From positions 4,650,001-4,714,000 of the forward strand of contig NZ_CP011112.1 of NCBI RefSeq assembly GCF_001190945.1: a DNA stretch of 64,000 nucleotides, given 5' to 3'. The stretch comes from Luteipulveratus mongoliensis. GTDB taxonomy: Bacteria > Actinomycetota > Actinomycetes > Actinomycetales > Dermatophilaceae. The notes below the pieces were generated by a model, which was given only the letters and a program-made list of their open reading frames with translations, was not told the origin of the DNA and searched no databases. Positions 41,723-51,195 of the stretch are shown piece after piece; the first letter of the stretch is position 1, and every line of letters starts with the position of its first letter. Both the position numbers and the translations under genes were made by a program.

Positions 41723-42904
41723 GTGGACCGTACGACCGCAGTGCCGCATCGTTCGCAGGCCGGGTGGGGCCCGCTGTGGGAGCTGTACGTCGTCGTCGGG
41801 TGTGTGGCCGCCGTCGCCGTCGTCCTCGTCATGGATCACGACAAGCTCGGCCGGGCGCTGGTCGCCGTCGCCGCGATCGTGGTGCTCCTGATCTGGACGT
41901 TCACGTTCGGTCGGCGATTGCTCTACTCGCGCCAGTTCGGTTGGCAGTCAACACTTTTCGCAGGGGGCGTGCTCGCGATACTGGCGTTCGCGCTCTGGTT
42001 CTCGGCGCCTGCGACGTCGTTGCTTCCTGTGATCTTTCCCCTGGCATTCATGTCGCTGCCGCTGCGGTGGGCGGTCGTCGCCACACTTGTGGCCAACGTC
42101 CTGCCGCCGCTGATCGTGCTGCTCAGCCAAGGATCTGACTCGCCCGACCTCGGCTACTCCGTGGCCGTGTGCCTGATGACCTTCGTGGTGAGCCCGGTCA
42201 TCGGCGTCGTGATCACGCGGACGGCCCTCCTGAGCGAAGAACGCGCGTCGCTGCTCCAGGATCTGGCAGCCAGTCGCGCCGAGTCGGCCCAGCACGCGCA
42301 CGAGGCGGGGATCGCCGCCGAGCGGGCGCGGCTCGCCCGCGAGATCCACGACACCCTCGCGCAGGGCTTCACGAGTGTGGTGACGCTCGTACAGGCGGTC
42401 GAGTCCGAACTCGACACCGACGAGGACGCGGCGCGACGCCACCTGACCTTGATCGGGACGACCGCGAAGGAGAACCTCGCCGAGGCACGCGCCATGGTGT
42501 CCGAGCTGACTCCGACGTCGCTGGGAGACGGCGACCTGGTGGCGGCGCTGCATCGAGAGAGCGAACGGCTCGCCGCCGAGACCGGCATCGTCATGACCGT
42601 GACCGGAAGTCCCACGCTGCCGCCACTCGGTACGGCGAAGGACGTCGTCCTCCTGCGCGCGACGCAGGAAGCGTTCTCCAACATTCGCCAGCATGCCCGG
42701 GCCAGCAACGCATCGCTCGACATCGATGTCACCGATGGCGCGGCTCGAATCTCGGTGTCCGACAACGGAGTTGGTTTGGTGAGCGAGAAGGCCGGCTTCG
42801 GGCTGCGCGGTATGCGCGACCGAGCCGAGCAGGTGGGTGGCGCTGTCACGGTGGGGCCCAGGGAGGGCGGCGGCACCGTCGTACGGATCGAGGTCCCCAC
42901 ATGA
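41723..42904 (+). CDS. Sensor histidine kinase (NarL-type system)
   Basis: A 393-aa kinase with about five N-terminal membrane segments ([19 protein letters not shown] through [11 protein letters not shown]), then a coiled region and a HisKA_3 box with the phospho-His in [19 protein letters not shown]. The ATPase part shows [23 protein letters not shown] and [16 protein letters not shown]. Leaderless GTG start. Overlaps its response regulator by 4 bp (ATGA). Confidence 0.92.
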   Translation: MDRTTAVPHRSQAGWGPLWELYVVVGCVAAVAVVLVMDHDKLGRALVAVAAIVVLLIWTFTFGRRLLYSRQFGWQSTLFAGGVLAILAFALWFSAPATSLLPVIFPLAFMSLPLRWAVVATLVANVLPPLIVLLSQGSDSPDLGYSVAVCLMTFVVSPVIGVVITRTALLSEERASLLQDLAASRAESAQHAHEAGIAAERARLAREIHDTLAQGFTSVVTLVQAVESELDTDEDAARRHLTLIGTTAKENLAEARAMVSELTPTSLGDGDLVAALHRESERLAAETGIVMTVTGSPTLPPLGTAKDVVLLRATQEAFSNIRQHARASNASLDIDVTDGAARISVSDNGVGLVSEKAGFGLRGMRDRAEQVGGAVTVGPREGGGTVVRIEVPT

Positions 42905-43521
42905 TCGAGGTGCTGCTCGTCGACGACCACCCGGTCGTGAGGGAAGGTCTGCGCGGCATGCTCGACGCCGAGCCGGACCTCACGGTGGTGGGTCTGGCGG
43001 ACTCGGGCGAGGAAGCCGTGACGCTCGCAGCCACGCTCACGCCCGACGTGATCTTGATGGACCTGCGCATGCCCGGCATCGACGGCGTCGAGGCGACCCG
43101 CCGCATCCTCGCGGTGGACCGGGACGTCGCGGTCGTGGTGGTCACGACCTACGAAACGGACGCGGACATCCTGCGCGCGGTGGAGGCGGGCGCCGCTGGC
43201 TATCTGCTGAAGGACGCCTCACGGACCGAGCTCGCCGAGGCCGTACGCGGAGCCGCGCGGGGCGAGACCGTGCTCGCTCCTTCGGTCGCTGGGCGACTGG
43301 TCCATCAGGTCCGTCGGCCAACCCGTGCCGGCCTGTCCGCCCGCGAGATCGAGGTGCTCGAGCGCGTCGCGCGCGGCCGGACCAACGCCGAGATCGGGCG
43401 GGATCTGCACGTGAGCGAGGCGACCGTGAAAACCCATCTGCTGCGGGCGTTCGCCAAGCTCGAGGTCTCGGACCGTACGTCGGCGGTCACCACCGCGATG
43501 TCCCTAGGCCTCCTGGACTGA
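42901..43521 (+). CDS. NarL/LuxR-type response regulator
   Basis: A 206-aa regulator: [18 protein letters not shown], phospho-acceptor Asp in [13 protein letters not shown], Lys in [16 protein letters not shown], and a LuxR HTH ([21 protein letters not shown] then [17 protein letters not shown]). Translationally coupled to the kinase. The neighbouring oxygenase gene is a possible but unproven target. Confidence 0.93.
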   Translation: MIEVLLVDDHPVVREGLRGMLDAEPDLTVVGLADSGEEAVTLAATLTPDVILMDLRMPGIDGVEATRRILAVDRDVAVVVVTTYETDADILRAVEAGAAGYLLKDASRTELAEAVRGAARGETVLAPSVAGRLVHQVRRPTRAGLSAREIEVLERVARGRTNAEIGRDLHVSEATVKTHLLRAFAKLEVSDRTSAVTTAMSLGLLD

Positions 43522-43539
43522 ACCTGTTCGTTCAGCGGA

Positions 43540-43579
43540 CGGATTCTGTCCGCATCAGGGCGGATGCTGTCCGCATGAG
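43540..43579 (+). repeat. Two 19-bp repeats spanning the VOC start codon
   Basis: CGGATTCTGTCCGCATCAG (43540-43558) and CGGATGCTGTCCGCATGAG (43561-43579) match at 17 of 19 positions, period 21 bp. The second copy contains the VOC ATG. GCGGAC upstream forms a small inverted repeat with GTCCGC of the first copy. Possibly an operator or a slippage product. Confidence 0.7.
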
Positions 43580-44009
43580 CTACTTCATTCAGACCACCAT
43601 CGACAGCGCGGACGCCCTGACCCAGGCGGACTGGTGGGCCGAGACCCTCGGCTGGCGGGTCGAGACGCCCGACGAGGACTTCGTCCGGTCGATGGTCGAG
43701 CAGGGCCGGGCCACGGAGGACCAGACGGTCCGCCACCAGGGCCGGCTCGTGTGGCGCGGCGCGGCCGCGATCTCGCCGACCGATCAGGCGGACGTCCCCG
43801 ACCGGCCGCGGATGCTGTTCCAGGACGTGCCCGAGCCGAAGGCTGGCAAGAACCGCGTGCACTGGGACGTCCGGACCGGCGAGGACATCGACGAGGTGCG
43901 CGCTCGGCTCGAGAGCCGAGGCGCGGCGTACGTCGCCTCCCACAGCCAGGGCCCGTTCAGCTGGCACGTGATGACCGACCCCGAGGGCAACGAGTTCTGC
44001 GTCAGCTGA
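43575..44009 (+). CDS. VOC family protein (glyoxalase-like)
   Basis: A 144-aa protein with the vicinal-oxygen-chelate fold: FIQTTIDSADALTQADWWAETLGW at the start, KNRVHWDVRTGEDIDEVRARLESRGA in the middle and HVMTDPEGNEFCVS at the end, the usual last metal-ligand strand. Substrate unknown; relatives act as lyases, dioxygenases or binding proteins. Its 3' end overlaps the convergent ABC gene by 8 bp. No clear ribosome site apart from the repeat. Confidence 0.85.
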   Translation: MSYFIQTTIDSADALTQADWWAETLGWRVETPDEDFVRSMVEQGRATEDQTVRHQGRLVWRGAAAISPTDQADVPDRPRMLFQDVPEPKAGKNRVHWDVRTGEDIDEVRARLESRGAAYVASHSQGPFSWHVMTDPEGNEFCVS

Positions 44010-45879
44010 GTACGCCGACCGCATCCTTCGCGGACGACGTCACCTGCGCGCTCGCCGACTGGGCGTGGACGAGCGCGGCGTAGCGACCGTCGCGCTCCAT
44101 CAGGTCTGCGTGGTTGCCGACCTCGACCGCCTGCCCGTGGTCGAGGACCACGATCAGGTCTGCGTCGCGCACCGTCGAGAGGCGGTGGGCGATCGTCAGC
44201 GTCGTGCGGCCGACGCTCAGGGCGTCCACGGCATCCTGGACCGCACGCTCGGTGCGGTTGTCCAGAGCGCTGGTCGCCTCGTCGAGGACGAGGACCTTGG
44301 GATCACGAAGGATGGTGCGCGCCAACGCAATTCGCTGCTTCTCGCCACCGGAGAACCGGTAGCCGCGCGCGCCCACCACAGTGTCGTAGCCGTCCGGCAG
44401 ATCCTGGATCAGCTCGTGCACCTGGGCAGCCTTGGCTGCAGTGACGATCTCGTCGTCGGTGGCGTCCGGACGGGCGTAGCGCAGGTTCTCGCGGATGGTG
44501 GTGTGCAGCAGGTAGGTCTCCTGGCTCACCACACCGACCAGCTCGGCGACGTTGGCCAGGGCCATGTCGCGCAGGTCGATGTCGTCCAGGCGGACGTGCC
44601 CGCCGGTCGGGTCCATCAGGCGTGACACCAGGCCCGCCAGGGTCGACTTGCCCGAGCCCGTCGCCCCGACCAGCGCCACGTGGCTGCCCGCGGGGATGTC
44701 GAGGGAGACGTGGGATATGGCGTCACGGTCGGAGTCGGCGTACCGGAACGACACGTCCCGCAGCGTGACGTGACCACGAGCGTCCTTGCGATCCAACGCA
44801 ATTGGCGTCGTCGGGTCGTCGATCTCAATACGCATGTCGAGGTACTCGAAGATCCGGCTGAACAGCGCCATCGAGCTGGTGATCTGGACGCCGACGTTGA
44901 GCACGCCCATGAGCGGGCGGAACAGCGCAGCCTGCAGGCCCGTGAAGGCGACCAGGGTGCCGATGGTCATGCCACCGCTGGTGGCGGGCATACCGGCCGC
45001 GAGATAGATGAGTGCCGGGATCGCGGCGAAGATGATCGACATCGACGCCATCCGCCAGCGGCCGGCGAGCTGGGACTGCACCTCGAGCTCGGTCAGCTGG
45101 ACGGACGTGTCCGTAAACCGTTGGGAGAGCTGCGGACCCGACGCGAGCGTCTTGCTCAGCTGGACGCCGCTGATCGACAGCGACTCCTCGATCTGGGTCT
45201 GCATGTCGGCGAGCGCGCGCTGCGCTCGAGCCGTGATGGTGCGGCGCAGCCGAGCGACGCGGCGAGTCAGATAGATCGCCGGCGGGAGCACGATGAGGCT
45301 CAGCAGCGACAGGCGCCAGGAGAGCGCGGCCATGGCCACAGCCGTACCGACAGCCGTGGTGACGTTGGAGGCGATCGAGGTGGCCGAGCTGGTGACCACG
45401 GACTGCATGCCGTTGATGTCGTTGGTGAGGCGGGACTGGAGCTCGCCACCACGGGTCCGCGTGAAGAACGCGAGCGGCATGCGCTGCAGGTGTGCGAACA
45501 CGTCAGTGCGCAGCCGGTGCATGATCTGCTGCCCGACGACGGTCGCGAGCCAGGTCTGGACGACGCCGAGCGCGGCGGTCAGCACGGCGATGCCGAGCAT
45601 GAGGCCGACCAGGGTCAGCAGGAGGCCGACGTCCTGGTGCGGGATCGCGTCGTCGATGAGGTGCTTGGTGATGAAGGGGCTCGCGAGGCCGACGAGCGAC
45701 GTCGCGACGATGAGACCGGTGACGACGGTCAGGCGGCCCTTGTAGGGGCGAAAGAGTGCGCCGATGCGGCGCATGCTGACGGGGTGCTCCTGCAGCTGCT
45801 GCAGGTCCTGGGGATCCTTGCGTGCGCCGGTCCCGTCGCCTCGGCGGCCGCGCATTCCCTCGTTCATGGGGCTGGTCAT
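44002..45879 (-). CDS. ABC transporter, fused permease and ATPase (MsbA/BmrA-like)
   Basis: A 625-aa half-transporter. The six-helix domain (residues 45-330) contains TRTRGGELQSRLTNDIN and is followed by Walker A (GATGSGKSTL), Q-loop VGVVSQETYLLHTTIREN, signature RFSGGEKQRIALAR, Walker B (VLVLDEATSALD) and switch HRLSTV. It probably forms a homodimer exporting drugs or lipids. I chose the ATG at 45879 because GGAAGG lies 7 nt before it; an ATG at 45885 abuts the site. Divergent from a MarR gene with an inverted-repeat operator between. Confidence 0.92.
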   Translation of the reverse strand: MTSPMNEGMRGRRGDGTGARKDPQDLQQLQEHPVSMRRIGALFRPYKGRLTVVTGLIVATSLVGLASPFITKHLIDDAIPHQDVGLLLTLVGLMLGIAVLTAALGVVQTWLATVVGQQIMHRLRTDVFAHLQRMPLAFFTRTRGGELQSRLTNDINGMQSVVTSSATSIASNVTTAVGTAVAMAALSWRLSLLSLIVLPPAIYLTRRVARLRRTITARAQRALADMQTQIEESLSISGVQLSKTLASGPQLSQRFTDTSVQLTELEVQSQLAGRWRMASMSIIFAAIPALIYLAAGMPATSGGMTIGTLVAFTGLQAALFRPLMGVLNVGVQITSSMALFSRIFEYLDMRIEIDDPTTPIALDRKDARGHVTLRDVSFRYADSDRDAISHVSLDIPAGSHVALVGATGSGKSTLAGLVSRLMDPTGGHVRLDDIDLRDMALANVAELVGVVSQETYLLHTTIRENLRYARPDATDDEIVTAAKAAQVHELIQDLPDGYDTVVGARGYRFSGGEKQRIALARTILRDPKVLVLDEATSALDNRTERAVQDAVDALSVGRTTLTIAHRLSTVRDADLIVVLDHGQAVEVGNHADLMERDGRYAALVHAQSASAQVTSSAKDAVGVLS

Positions 45880-45910
45880 ACACATCCCTTCCTTTCGTGA
45901 AGGTCATTGC

Positions 45911-45923
45911 TGAGGTTACCTCA
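45911..45923. promoter_or_regulatory. MarR-type operator TGAGGT-T-ACCTCA
   Basis: A perfect inverted repeat (arms 6 bp, 1-bp centre) lies 32 bp before the ABC start and 37 bp before the MarR start, in an AT-rich divergent promoter. A further AACCTC half-site lies at 45932-45937. Confidence 0.7.
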
Positions 45924-45959
45924 TTATTACTCAACCTCCGAATCGTTAAGATCATTCCC

Positions 45960-46421
45960 ATGACGACGAGCGGGCCTGAGCGCGACCTCGGTTCGCTGAT
46001 GGTCGAGCTCACCAAGCTCATCCGGCGCCGCTCCCTCACCGCCCTCGAACCCTTCGGCCTCTCCCCCGCCCAGGGCCGCGCCTTCCGCGTGATTGCGCAC
46101 CACGACCGGGCCGAGCACGACGACACGGACGAGCTGCGGCTCTCCGGACTCGCCGAGCGCCTGCGCATCGCACCTCGATCCACCACTGAGGTGGTGGACC
46201 GCCTCGAGGAGCTCGGTCTCGTACGCCGCTCCCCCAGTCCCAGCGACCGTCGCGCCATCAGCCTCACTCTGACCGACAAGGGGCGCCAGGTGCGCAAGTC
46301 GATGGACCAGGCGCGCGTCGAGGGGACGGGTGACCTGTTCGGCGCCCTCACCACTGCCGAGCGCGGCACCCTCGCGCACCTGCTGACCAAGGCCCTCGAC
46401 GACGCCGACGACCGCCGCTGA
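45960..46421 (+). CDS. MarR family transcriptional regulator
   Basis: A 153-aa regulator. LKLSGLAERL-like helix (LRLSGLAERLRIAPRSTTEVV), DRLEELGLVRRSPSPSDRRAISLTLTDKG as recognition helix and wing with the conserved D-x-R, and N/C-terminal dimer helices. Divergent from the ABC exporter and almost certainly its repressor, acting on the TGAGGTTACCTCA site (inference from position). Confidence 0.92.
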   Translation: MTTSGPERDLGSLMVELTKLIRRRSLTALEPFGLSPAQGRAFRVIAHHDRAEHDDTDELRLSGLAERLRIAPRSTTEVVDRLEELGLVRRSPSPSDRRAISLTLTDKGRQVRKSMDQARVEGTGDLFGALTTAERGTLAHLLTKALDDADDRR

Positions 46422-46446
46422 GAGGTCGCCAGCGATACTGACCCGC

Positions 46447-47628
46447 ATGGGTGATGTGTGGGTCGTCGACGCTGTCCGTACGCCGATCGGTCGCTACGGC
46501 GGGGCACTCGCCGGCGTACGCCCGGATGACCTCGCGGCGAGCGCGATCGGCTCCTTGGTCGCCCGCCACTCCGACCTCGACCCGGCCCGCATCGATGACG
46601 TACTCCTCGGCGATGCCAACGCCGCCGGCGAGGACAACCGCAACGTGGCCCGGATGGCCACACTGCTCGCGGGCCTGCCGACCTCGGTGCCCGGCGCGAC
46701 CCTCAACCGCCTCTGCGGCTCGGGCATGGAGGCCGTGATCAACGGCTCCCGCGCGATCGCGTCCGGCGACGCCTCACTCGTCCTGGCCGGCGGCGTCGAG
46801 TCGATGTCGCGCGCGCCCTGGGTAATACTCAAGCCGGACCGCCCCTACGCCCGCGGCCACGAGACGCTGCACTCCACGACCCTGGGCTGGCGGATGGTCA
46901 ACCCGGAGATGCCGGACGAGCACACCATCGCTCTCGGCGAGAGCGCCGAGCTGCTGGCCGACCAGATGTCGATCAGTCGCGAGGAGCAGGACGAGTTCGC
47001 CGTCCGCTCCCACCAGCTCGCGGCGAAGGCCTGGGACAACGGGCTGTACGACGGTCAGGTCGCCTCCGTCGACGGCACCGACCTCGTGCGGGACGAGGGC
47101 ATCCGCCCGGACACCTCGGTCGAGGCGTTGGGACGGCTCAAGCCGGCCTTCCGCAAGGACGGCACCGTCACCGCGGGCAACAGCTCGTCACTCAACGACG
47201 GCGCGGCAGCGATGTTCCTGGCGGACGACGACGGACTCGCCGCGCTCGGCGGTCCCGAGCCCTTGGCACGCGTGGTGTCCCGCGCCGTCCACGCGGTCGA
47301 CCCACGCGTCTTCGGGATCGGCCCGGTCGAGGCGGCCAACAAGGCGCTCGCGCGTGCTGGCATCGCGTGGTCCGACCTGGCCGTGGTCGAGCTCAACGAG
47401 GCCTTCGCCGCCCAGTCACTCGCCTGCCTGCGGTCCTGGCCGGACCTCGACCCCGAGATCGTCAACGTCAACGGCGGCGCCATCGCGATCGGGCATCCGC
47501 TCGGCTGCTCCGGCGCCCGCATCGTCGGCTCGCTCGCTCACGAGCTGCGCCGTCGCGGCGGCGGGTGGGGCCTGGCGACCCTGTGCATCGGCGTCGGACA
47601 AGGACTCGCCGTCGTCCTTCACACCTGA
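46447..47628 (+). CDS. Acetyl-CoA acyltransferase (thiolase)
   Basis: A 393-aa thiolase. The nucleophile Cys is in LNRLCGSGMEAVINGSRAI, the His in GGAIAIGHPLGCSGAR and the second Cys in LCIGVGQG; NEAFAAQSLA is the NEAF motif. Typical biosynthetic/degradative type II; overall it resembles 3-ketoadipyl-CoA or acetyl-CoA C-acetyltransferases. Substrate cannot be fixed. GATACT is 7 nt before the ATG, a possible leaderless start. Confidence 0.93.
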   Translation: MGDVWVVDAVRTPIGRYGGALAGVRPDDLAASAIGSLVARHSDLDPARIDDVLLGDANAAGEDNRNVARMATLLAGLPTSVPGATLNRLCGSGMEAVINGSRAIASGDASLVLAGGVESMSRAPWVILKPDRPYARGHETLHSTTLGWRMVNPEMPDEHTIALGESAELLADQMSISREEQDEFAVRSHQLAAKAWDNGLYDGQVASVDGTDLVRDEGIRPDTSVEALGRLKPAFRKDGTVTAGNSSSLNDGAAAMFLADDDGLAALGGPEPLARVVSRAVHAVDPRVFGIGPVEAANKALARAGIAWSDLAVVELNEAFAAQSLACLRSWPDLDPEIVNVNGGAIAIGHPLGCSGARIVGSLAHELRRRGGGWGLATLCIGVGQGLAVVLHT

Positions 47629-47677
47629 TCGTCAGGGCGCCGGGCTGGGAGGACCGGTCGTCCGGCACACTTGCCGC

Positions 47678-48445
47678 GTGGACTCCGATGCCGTCTTGGC
47701 GATGCTCCAAGAAGTTGCTGCCGAAGTCATCACCCCTCGCTTCCGGGCGCTGGCTGACGGCGAAGTGATGGAGAAGAACCCGGGCGACTTCGTCACGGTG
47801 GCCGACCACGAGGCGGAGGAAATCATCACCCGACGCCTGCAGGCCGCCTACCCGGACGCCCTGATCTTCGGCGAGGAGGCGGCGTCGGCCCACCCGCAGC
47901 TGTTCGACAGCCTGACCACGGTCGATCACTGGTTCACGGTCGACCCGGTCGACGGGACCAAGAACTTCGTGCACGGCTCACCCGACCACGCCGTCATGGT
48001 CAGCGAGATCCAGGGACAGGACATCGTCCGCGCCTGGATCTGGCAGCCCGAGCTGCAGCACGCCTTCGTTGCCGAGCACGGTGCCGGCGCGTACGACAAC
48101 GGCAACCGTCTCCCCGACCTCACCCCGGACCTGGCCGCCCTGCGTGGCGTGACCTCGCGCCGTTCGATGGTCGGCACATCGCTGGGTTCCCTTGCGCCAC
48201 TTGACCTTTCGTGGGTCTGCTGCGGCGTGGACTACCCCCAGCTGTGCACCGGCGGCACGGACTACATCCTCTACGGACGCACCAAGCCCTGGGACCACGT
48301 ACCCGGTGCGCTGCTGGTGCGCGAGGTCGGCGGCTACGTCGCCCGCACGGACGGCACGCCCTACCTCCCGACGGATGTGGAGGGTGCGCTGCTGGTCGCC
48401 GCCAGCAAGGACGTCTTCGACACGGTCCAGGCCCTCGTCGGCTGA
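47678..48445 (+). CDS. Inositol monophosphatase family protein
   Basis: A 255-aa Mg-dependent phosphatase. Motif FGEEA supplies the metal-ligand Glu, WFTVDPVDGTKNFVHGSPDHAVMV is the DPxDGT motif, and the C-terminal WDHVPGALLVREVGGYVA is the third motif. Could act on inositol phosphate, histidinol phosphate or a nucleotide phosphate. The GTG start follows CACACT plus 6 nt. Downstream of the thiolase but with no shared pathway evident. Confidence 0.92.
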   Translation: MDSDAVLAMLQEVAAEVITPRFRALADGEVMEKNPGDFVTVADHEAEEIITRRLQAAYPDALIFGEEAASAHPQLFDSLTTVDHWFTVDPVDGTKNFVHGSPDHAVMVSEIQGQDIVRAWIWQPELQHAFVAEHGAGAYDNGNRLPDLTPDLAALRGVTSRRSMVGTSLGSLAPLDLSWVCCGVDYPQLCTGGTDYILYGRTKPWDHVPGALLVREVGGYVARTDGTPYLPTDVEGALLVAASKDVFDTVQALVG

Positions 48446-48455
48446 GCGGCTCCGC

Positions 48456-49442
48456 CTAGCTCAAGTGCGTGTAGCACTCCGCCACACGTCGAGCCCAGTG
48501 CTGGCGGCGTTCGACCGGCGCCTCCCACCGGTGGAGCAGCGCAGTCTCCACGTCGACATCGCGCACATCGACCGAACCCCGTTGGGGCACAAGGCTTTTC
48601 GCGGTGACGTCAGCGCTGAAGAGCTCAAGCGTGCCGAGCCCGCACGCATAGGGCAGCTCCGGAAGCGCAGCGGCCAGAGCCACTCCTGCAGCCATCCCGA
48701 CTGAGCTGTCGAGCGCACTCGACACCACCACAGGGATGCCACACGCGGACGCGACCTCCAGAGCAGCAGCAACGCCTCCAAGGGGAGCCACCTTGATCAC
48801 CGCCACGTCAGCGGCCTCGAGCTCCACCACCCTCAACGGATCGTCGGCCTTGCGGATCGACTCGTCGGCAGCCACGAGCACGTCAATCCCTTGATGCGCC
48901 AACGCAACTCGCAGGTCACGCAGTTCCTCGACCGTCTCGCACGGCTGCTCGGCATACTCCAGCCCGTACGACGACAGCCGGCTCAGCGCATCCCTCGCCT
49001 GCTCGACGTCCCAGCCGCCGTTGGCGTCGACGCGGATCGCCGCGTCCGGCCCCATCACGTCGCGGACCGCGGCCACCCGGTCGAGGTCGTCCTGAAGGCT
49101 CTGCCCCGGTGCGGCGACCTTGACCTTGGCCGTCCGGCAGCCGTCGTACCGACCGAGGACGTCTGCCACCTGGTCAGCCGGCACAGCGGGAACCGTCGCG
49201 TTGACCGGCACGCTCGACCGCACCGCGGCCGGCCAGCCCACCCACGCCGCCTCGATCGCGGAGGCGAGCCAACGGGAGGCCTCCGCGGCGTCGTACTCCA
49301 GGAACGGCGCGAACTCGCCGTAGCCCAATGGGCCTCGTACATAAGCGATCTCGCGCTCGAGGACCCCCCGAAAGCGGGTGTTGAGCGGCAGCTGGACAAC
49401 CCGGAGACCGTCGAGCAGGTCATCGAGCGCCGGGCGGGTCAC
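48456..49442 (-). CDS. menC: o-Succinylbenzoate synthase MenC
   Basis: It dehydrates SHCHC to o-succinylbenzoate in menaquinone synthesis. The 328-aa enolase-superfamily protein shows the Lys pair in TAKVKVAAPG, metal ligands in RVDANGGW, YAEQPCET and VAADESIRKADD, and the second catalytic Lys in AVIKVAPLGG. SSALDSSVGMAAGVALAAAL matches actinobacterial MenC. The GTG start overlaps the Nudix stop (GTGA), so the two genes form an operon. Confidence 0.92.
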   Translation of the reverse strand: MTRPALDDLLDGLRVVQLPLNTRFRGVLEREIAYVRGPLGYGEFAPFLEYDAAEASRWLASAIEAAWVGWPAAVRSSVPVNATVPAVPADQVADVLGRYDGCRTAKVKVAAPGQSLQDDLDRVAAVRDVMGPDAAIRVDANGGWDVEQARDALSRLSSYGLEYAEQPCETVEELRDLRVALAHQGIDVLVAADESIRKADDPLRVVELEAADVAVIKVAPLGGVAAALEVASACGIPVVVSSALDSSVGMAAGVALAAALPELPYACGLGTLELFSADVTAKSLVPQRGSVDVRDVDVETALLHRWEAPVERRQHWARRVAECYTHLS

Positions 49443-49933
49443 GCCTGACGCCCTTCACGGCCGAACAGGACTCCAGGTCCGGGGTCGAGGACGAGCTTCA
49501 GATGGCTCAGGAACCGATCCTGCAGGTCCGGCAGCCGGTCGAGCGCGAACCATCCGACGTCCGTCGACTCCTCGTCACCGACGCCGGCGTCACCACTGAC
49601 GTAGCGGCACCGGAACGCGTGGTCGAGATACTGCACCTGGTCACCGTTGGGATAGGTCGTGATGGCGAGCGCCTGCACGCTGACCAGCCGTTCGACCTCG
49701 ATGTGCACCTTGGATTCCTCGAGCGCCTCGCGCACCGCGGTCACGTCGGGCTCCTCGCCGGGGTCGGTCATGCCACAGATCGGCGTCCAGCGACCGTTGT
49801 CGGCGCGCCGCACAAGGAGCAGCTCGGTCTCGCCCTCGTGCTCGCGCAGGACGTACGCCGTCGCGCCGGGCAGCCACAGCAGTCGGGTGCCGATGTGCTC
49901 GCGCAAGTCGGCGATGTACCGCGGTCGAGACAT
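49439..49933 (-). CDS. Nudix hydrolase
   Basis: A 164-aa hydrolase. The Nudix box reads GMTDPGEEPDVTAVREALEE followed by SKV, so the final conserved Gly is replaced by Lys; the catalytic REXXEE is intact. TAYVLREHEGETELLLVRRADNG precedes it. Likely cleaves a nucleoside diphosphate derivative. TAGGGT plus 6 nt precedes the ATG (leaderless). Co-transcribed with menC. Confidence 0.88.
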   Translation of the reverse strand: MSRPRYIADLREHIGTRLLWLPGATAYVLREHEGETELLLVRRADNGRWTPICGMTDPGEEPDVTAVREALEESKVHIEVERLVSVQALAITTYPNGDQVQYLDHAFRCRYVSGDAGVGDEESTDVGWFALDRLPDLQDRFLSHLKLVLDPGPGVLFGREGRQA

Positions 49934-50036
49934 GCCCCGACCCTACGGGCCGGTCGTCACCCGCTCGTGCAAGTCCGCAGGGATGGCGCGTAGGACTACG
50001 CATCCGCTGGTCCGCGGATCGTCGGAGGCTGGAGCC

Positions 50037-50501
50037 ATGGCCGAGCGCTCCGCTTCCGACAGACCTGTCCGGACTCTTGGCCGCGCCTTTGGGTTCCTGT
50101 ATGTCATCGGGTTCGCCGAGCTTTGGACCGCGATGATCCAACGCGACTTCCCATCGCGAGATCGTTCGGTCTCAGAGGTTGTCAACGTCGCCTATTGGTC
50201 CGTCTTCGCGACGTATGCCGGAGCAACGGTCTTGATCCTCGTCATGTCTGCGCTAGTGGCGTCGTGCAAGCTTGGGTTATCTCTCGCCCTACTGGTCGGA
50301 GCAGCACAGATACCTACGCTCGTTGTTCTTGTCTGGGCCGCATATTTTGCTTCGTGGGGGTCCGCATTATTTCGCGTCCCCGACCTTCTCCCGGCCTATC
50401 TCGTGTTCAGCACTATCAATGTGGCGACGATCGTGTGCGTGCTGCACTCGGCGCGCCTCGAGAGGCTCGCGTCGCGCGGCAGAGGAGGACTGAGCACATG
50501 A
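50037..50501 (+). CDS. Small membrane protein of unknown function
   Basis: A 154-aa protein with four membrane segments (FGFLYVIGFAELWTAMI, VFATYAGATVLILVMSALVA, GLSLALLVGAAQIPTLVVLVW, PAYLVFSTINVATIVCVLH). No family recognised. GGAGG lies about 9 nt before the ATG. Its stop overlaps the lipoprotein start by 4 bp, so the two are probably translated together. Codon use is somewhat less GC-biased than neighbours, hinting at transfer. Confidence 0.7.
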   Translation: MAERSASDRPVRTLGRAFGFLYVIGFAELWTAMIQRDFPSRDRSVSEVVNVAYWSVFATYAGATVLILVMSALVASCKLGLSLALLVGAAQIPTLVVLVWAAYFASWGSALFRVPDLLPAYLVFSTINVATIVCVLHSARLERLASRGRGGLST

Positions 50502-51139
50502 ACGTTTTCAGGTTGAGCGGCTGGGCTCTATCGGGACTCCTCGCCATCGGCTTGTCGGCCTGCGACTCGGCGAGCACCTCAGGTCACACCGCCGAAGTGC
50601 CTGACGGAGGCGCCTCAGTTTCGGCCGACCGCATTCCGACAGCGAGTGCTCCATCTTCGTACGTGGTCCCATCGACGCCTCCACCGTTCCCCATGGACAC
50701 ATCGATGCCCGGCCGACCGGCGAGATTGCCGGCAGCGGCTCGCCAGAAGTCTCAAGCGGCTGCGCGCTCTTTCGTTCTCAGCTACTTCGCCGCATACAAC
50801 GAAGCGATCAAGAACCCGAACAAGGCGCAGCTGATCGGTTATGGCTCAGGGCGGTGCGCAGCCTGCTACAGCCACGGCGGCAAGATTGAGGTGCTACTTC
50901 AGAACAAGTGGCACGGGAAGAGTGACTTCCTGGACCTCAGCGAGTTGAAGGTCACCCAGACCGGAGATTCGTCTGTTGTCGTTCAAGGCATCGGCCATGA
51001 ACTCCCAGCAAGAATCGCGGACAAGCGAGGGCGAACGGTGCTTGTCGGACCGGACTCTCGTCGTCACTACCGGTTCACGCTTTCGTGGACTCACGATCGA
51101 TGGTTCCTCGACGCGATCAAGACGAGCGCCACGATCTGA
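50498..51139 (+). CDS. Lipoprotein, DUF6318-like
   Basis: A 213-aa lipoprotein with signal peptide and lipobox (GLLAIGLSACDS, Cys at about 23). A Ser/Pro-rich linker is followed by AAARSFVLSYFAAYNEAIKNPN and GSGRCAACYSHGGKIEVL with a CxxC pair, resembling the actinobacterial DUF6318 family, which is found at the outer face of the membrane. Function unknown. AGAGGAGG precedes the ATG. Confidence 0.78.
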   Translation: MNVFRLSGWALSGLLAIGLSACDSASTSGHTAEVPDGGASVSADRIPTASAPSSYVVPSTPPPFPMDTSMPGRPARLPAAARQKSQAAARSFVLSYFAAYNEAIKNPNKAQLIGYGSGRCAACYSHGGKIEVLLQNKWHGKSDFLDLSELKVTQTGDSSVVVQGIGHELPARIADKRGRTVLVGPDSRRHYRFTLSWTHDRWFLDAIKTSATI

Positions 51140-51182
51140 ACCTTCGGCCCGAGCCCGGCCGTTGTCGTACGACCCGTCGTCA

Positions 51183-51188
51183 TACAGT
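51183..51188 (+). promoter_or_regulatory. -10 hexamer TACAGT, leaderless start of menB
   Basis: TACAGT is followed by 7 nt and the GTG of menB; menE has the near-identical TACTGT at the same distance, suggesting matched expression. Confidence 0.65.
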
Positions 51189-51195
51189 CGGCTGC

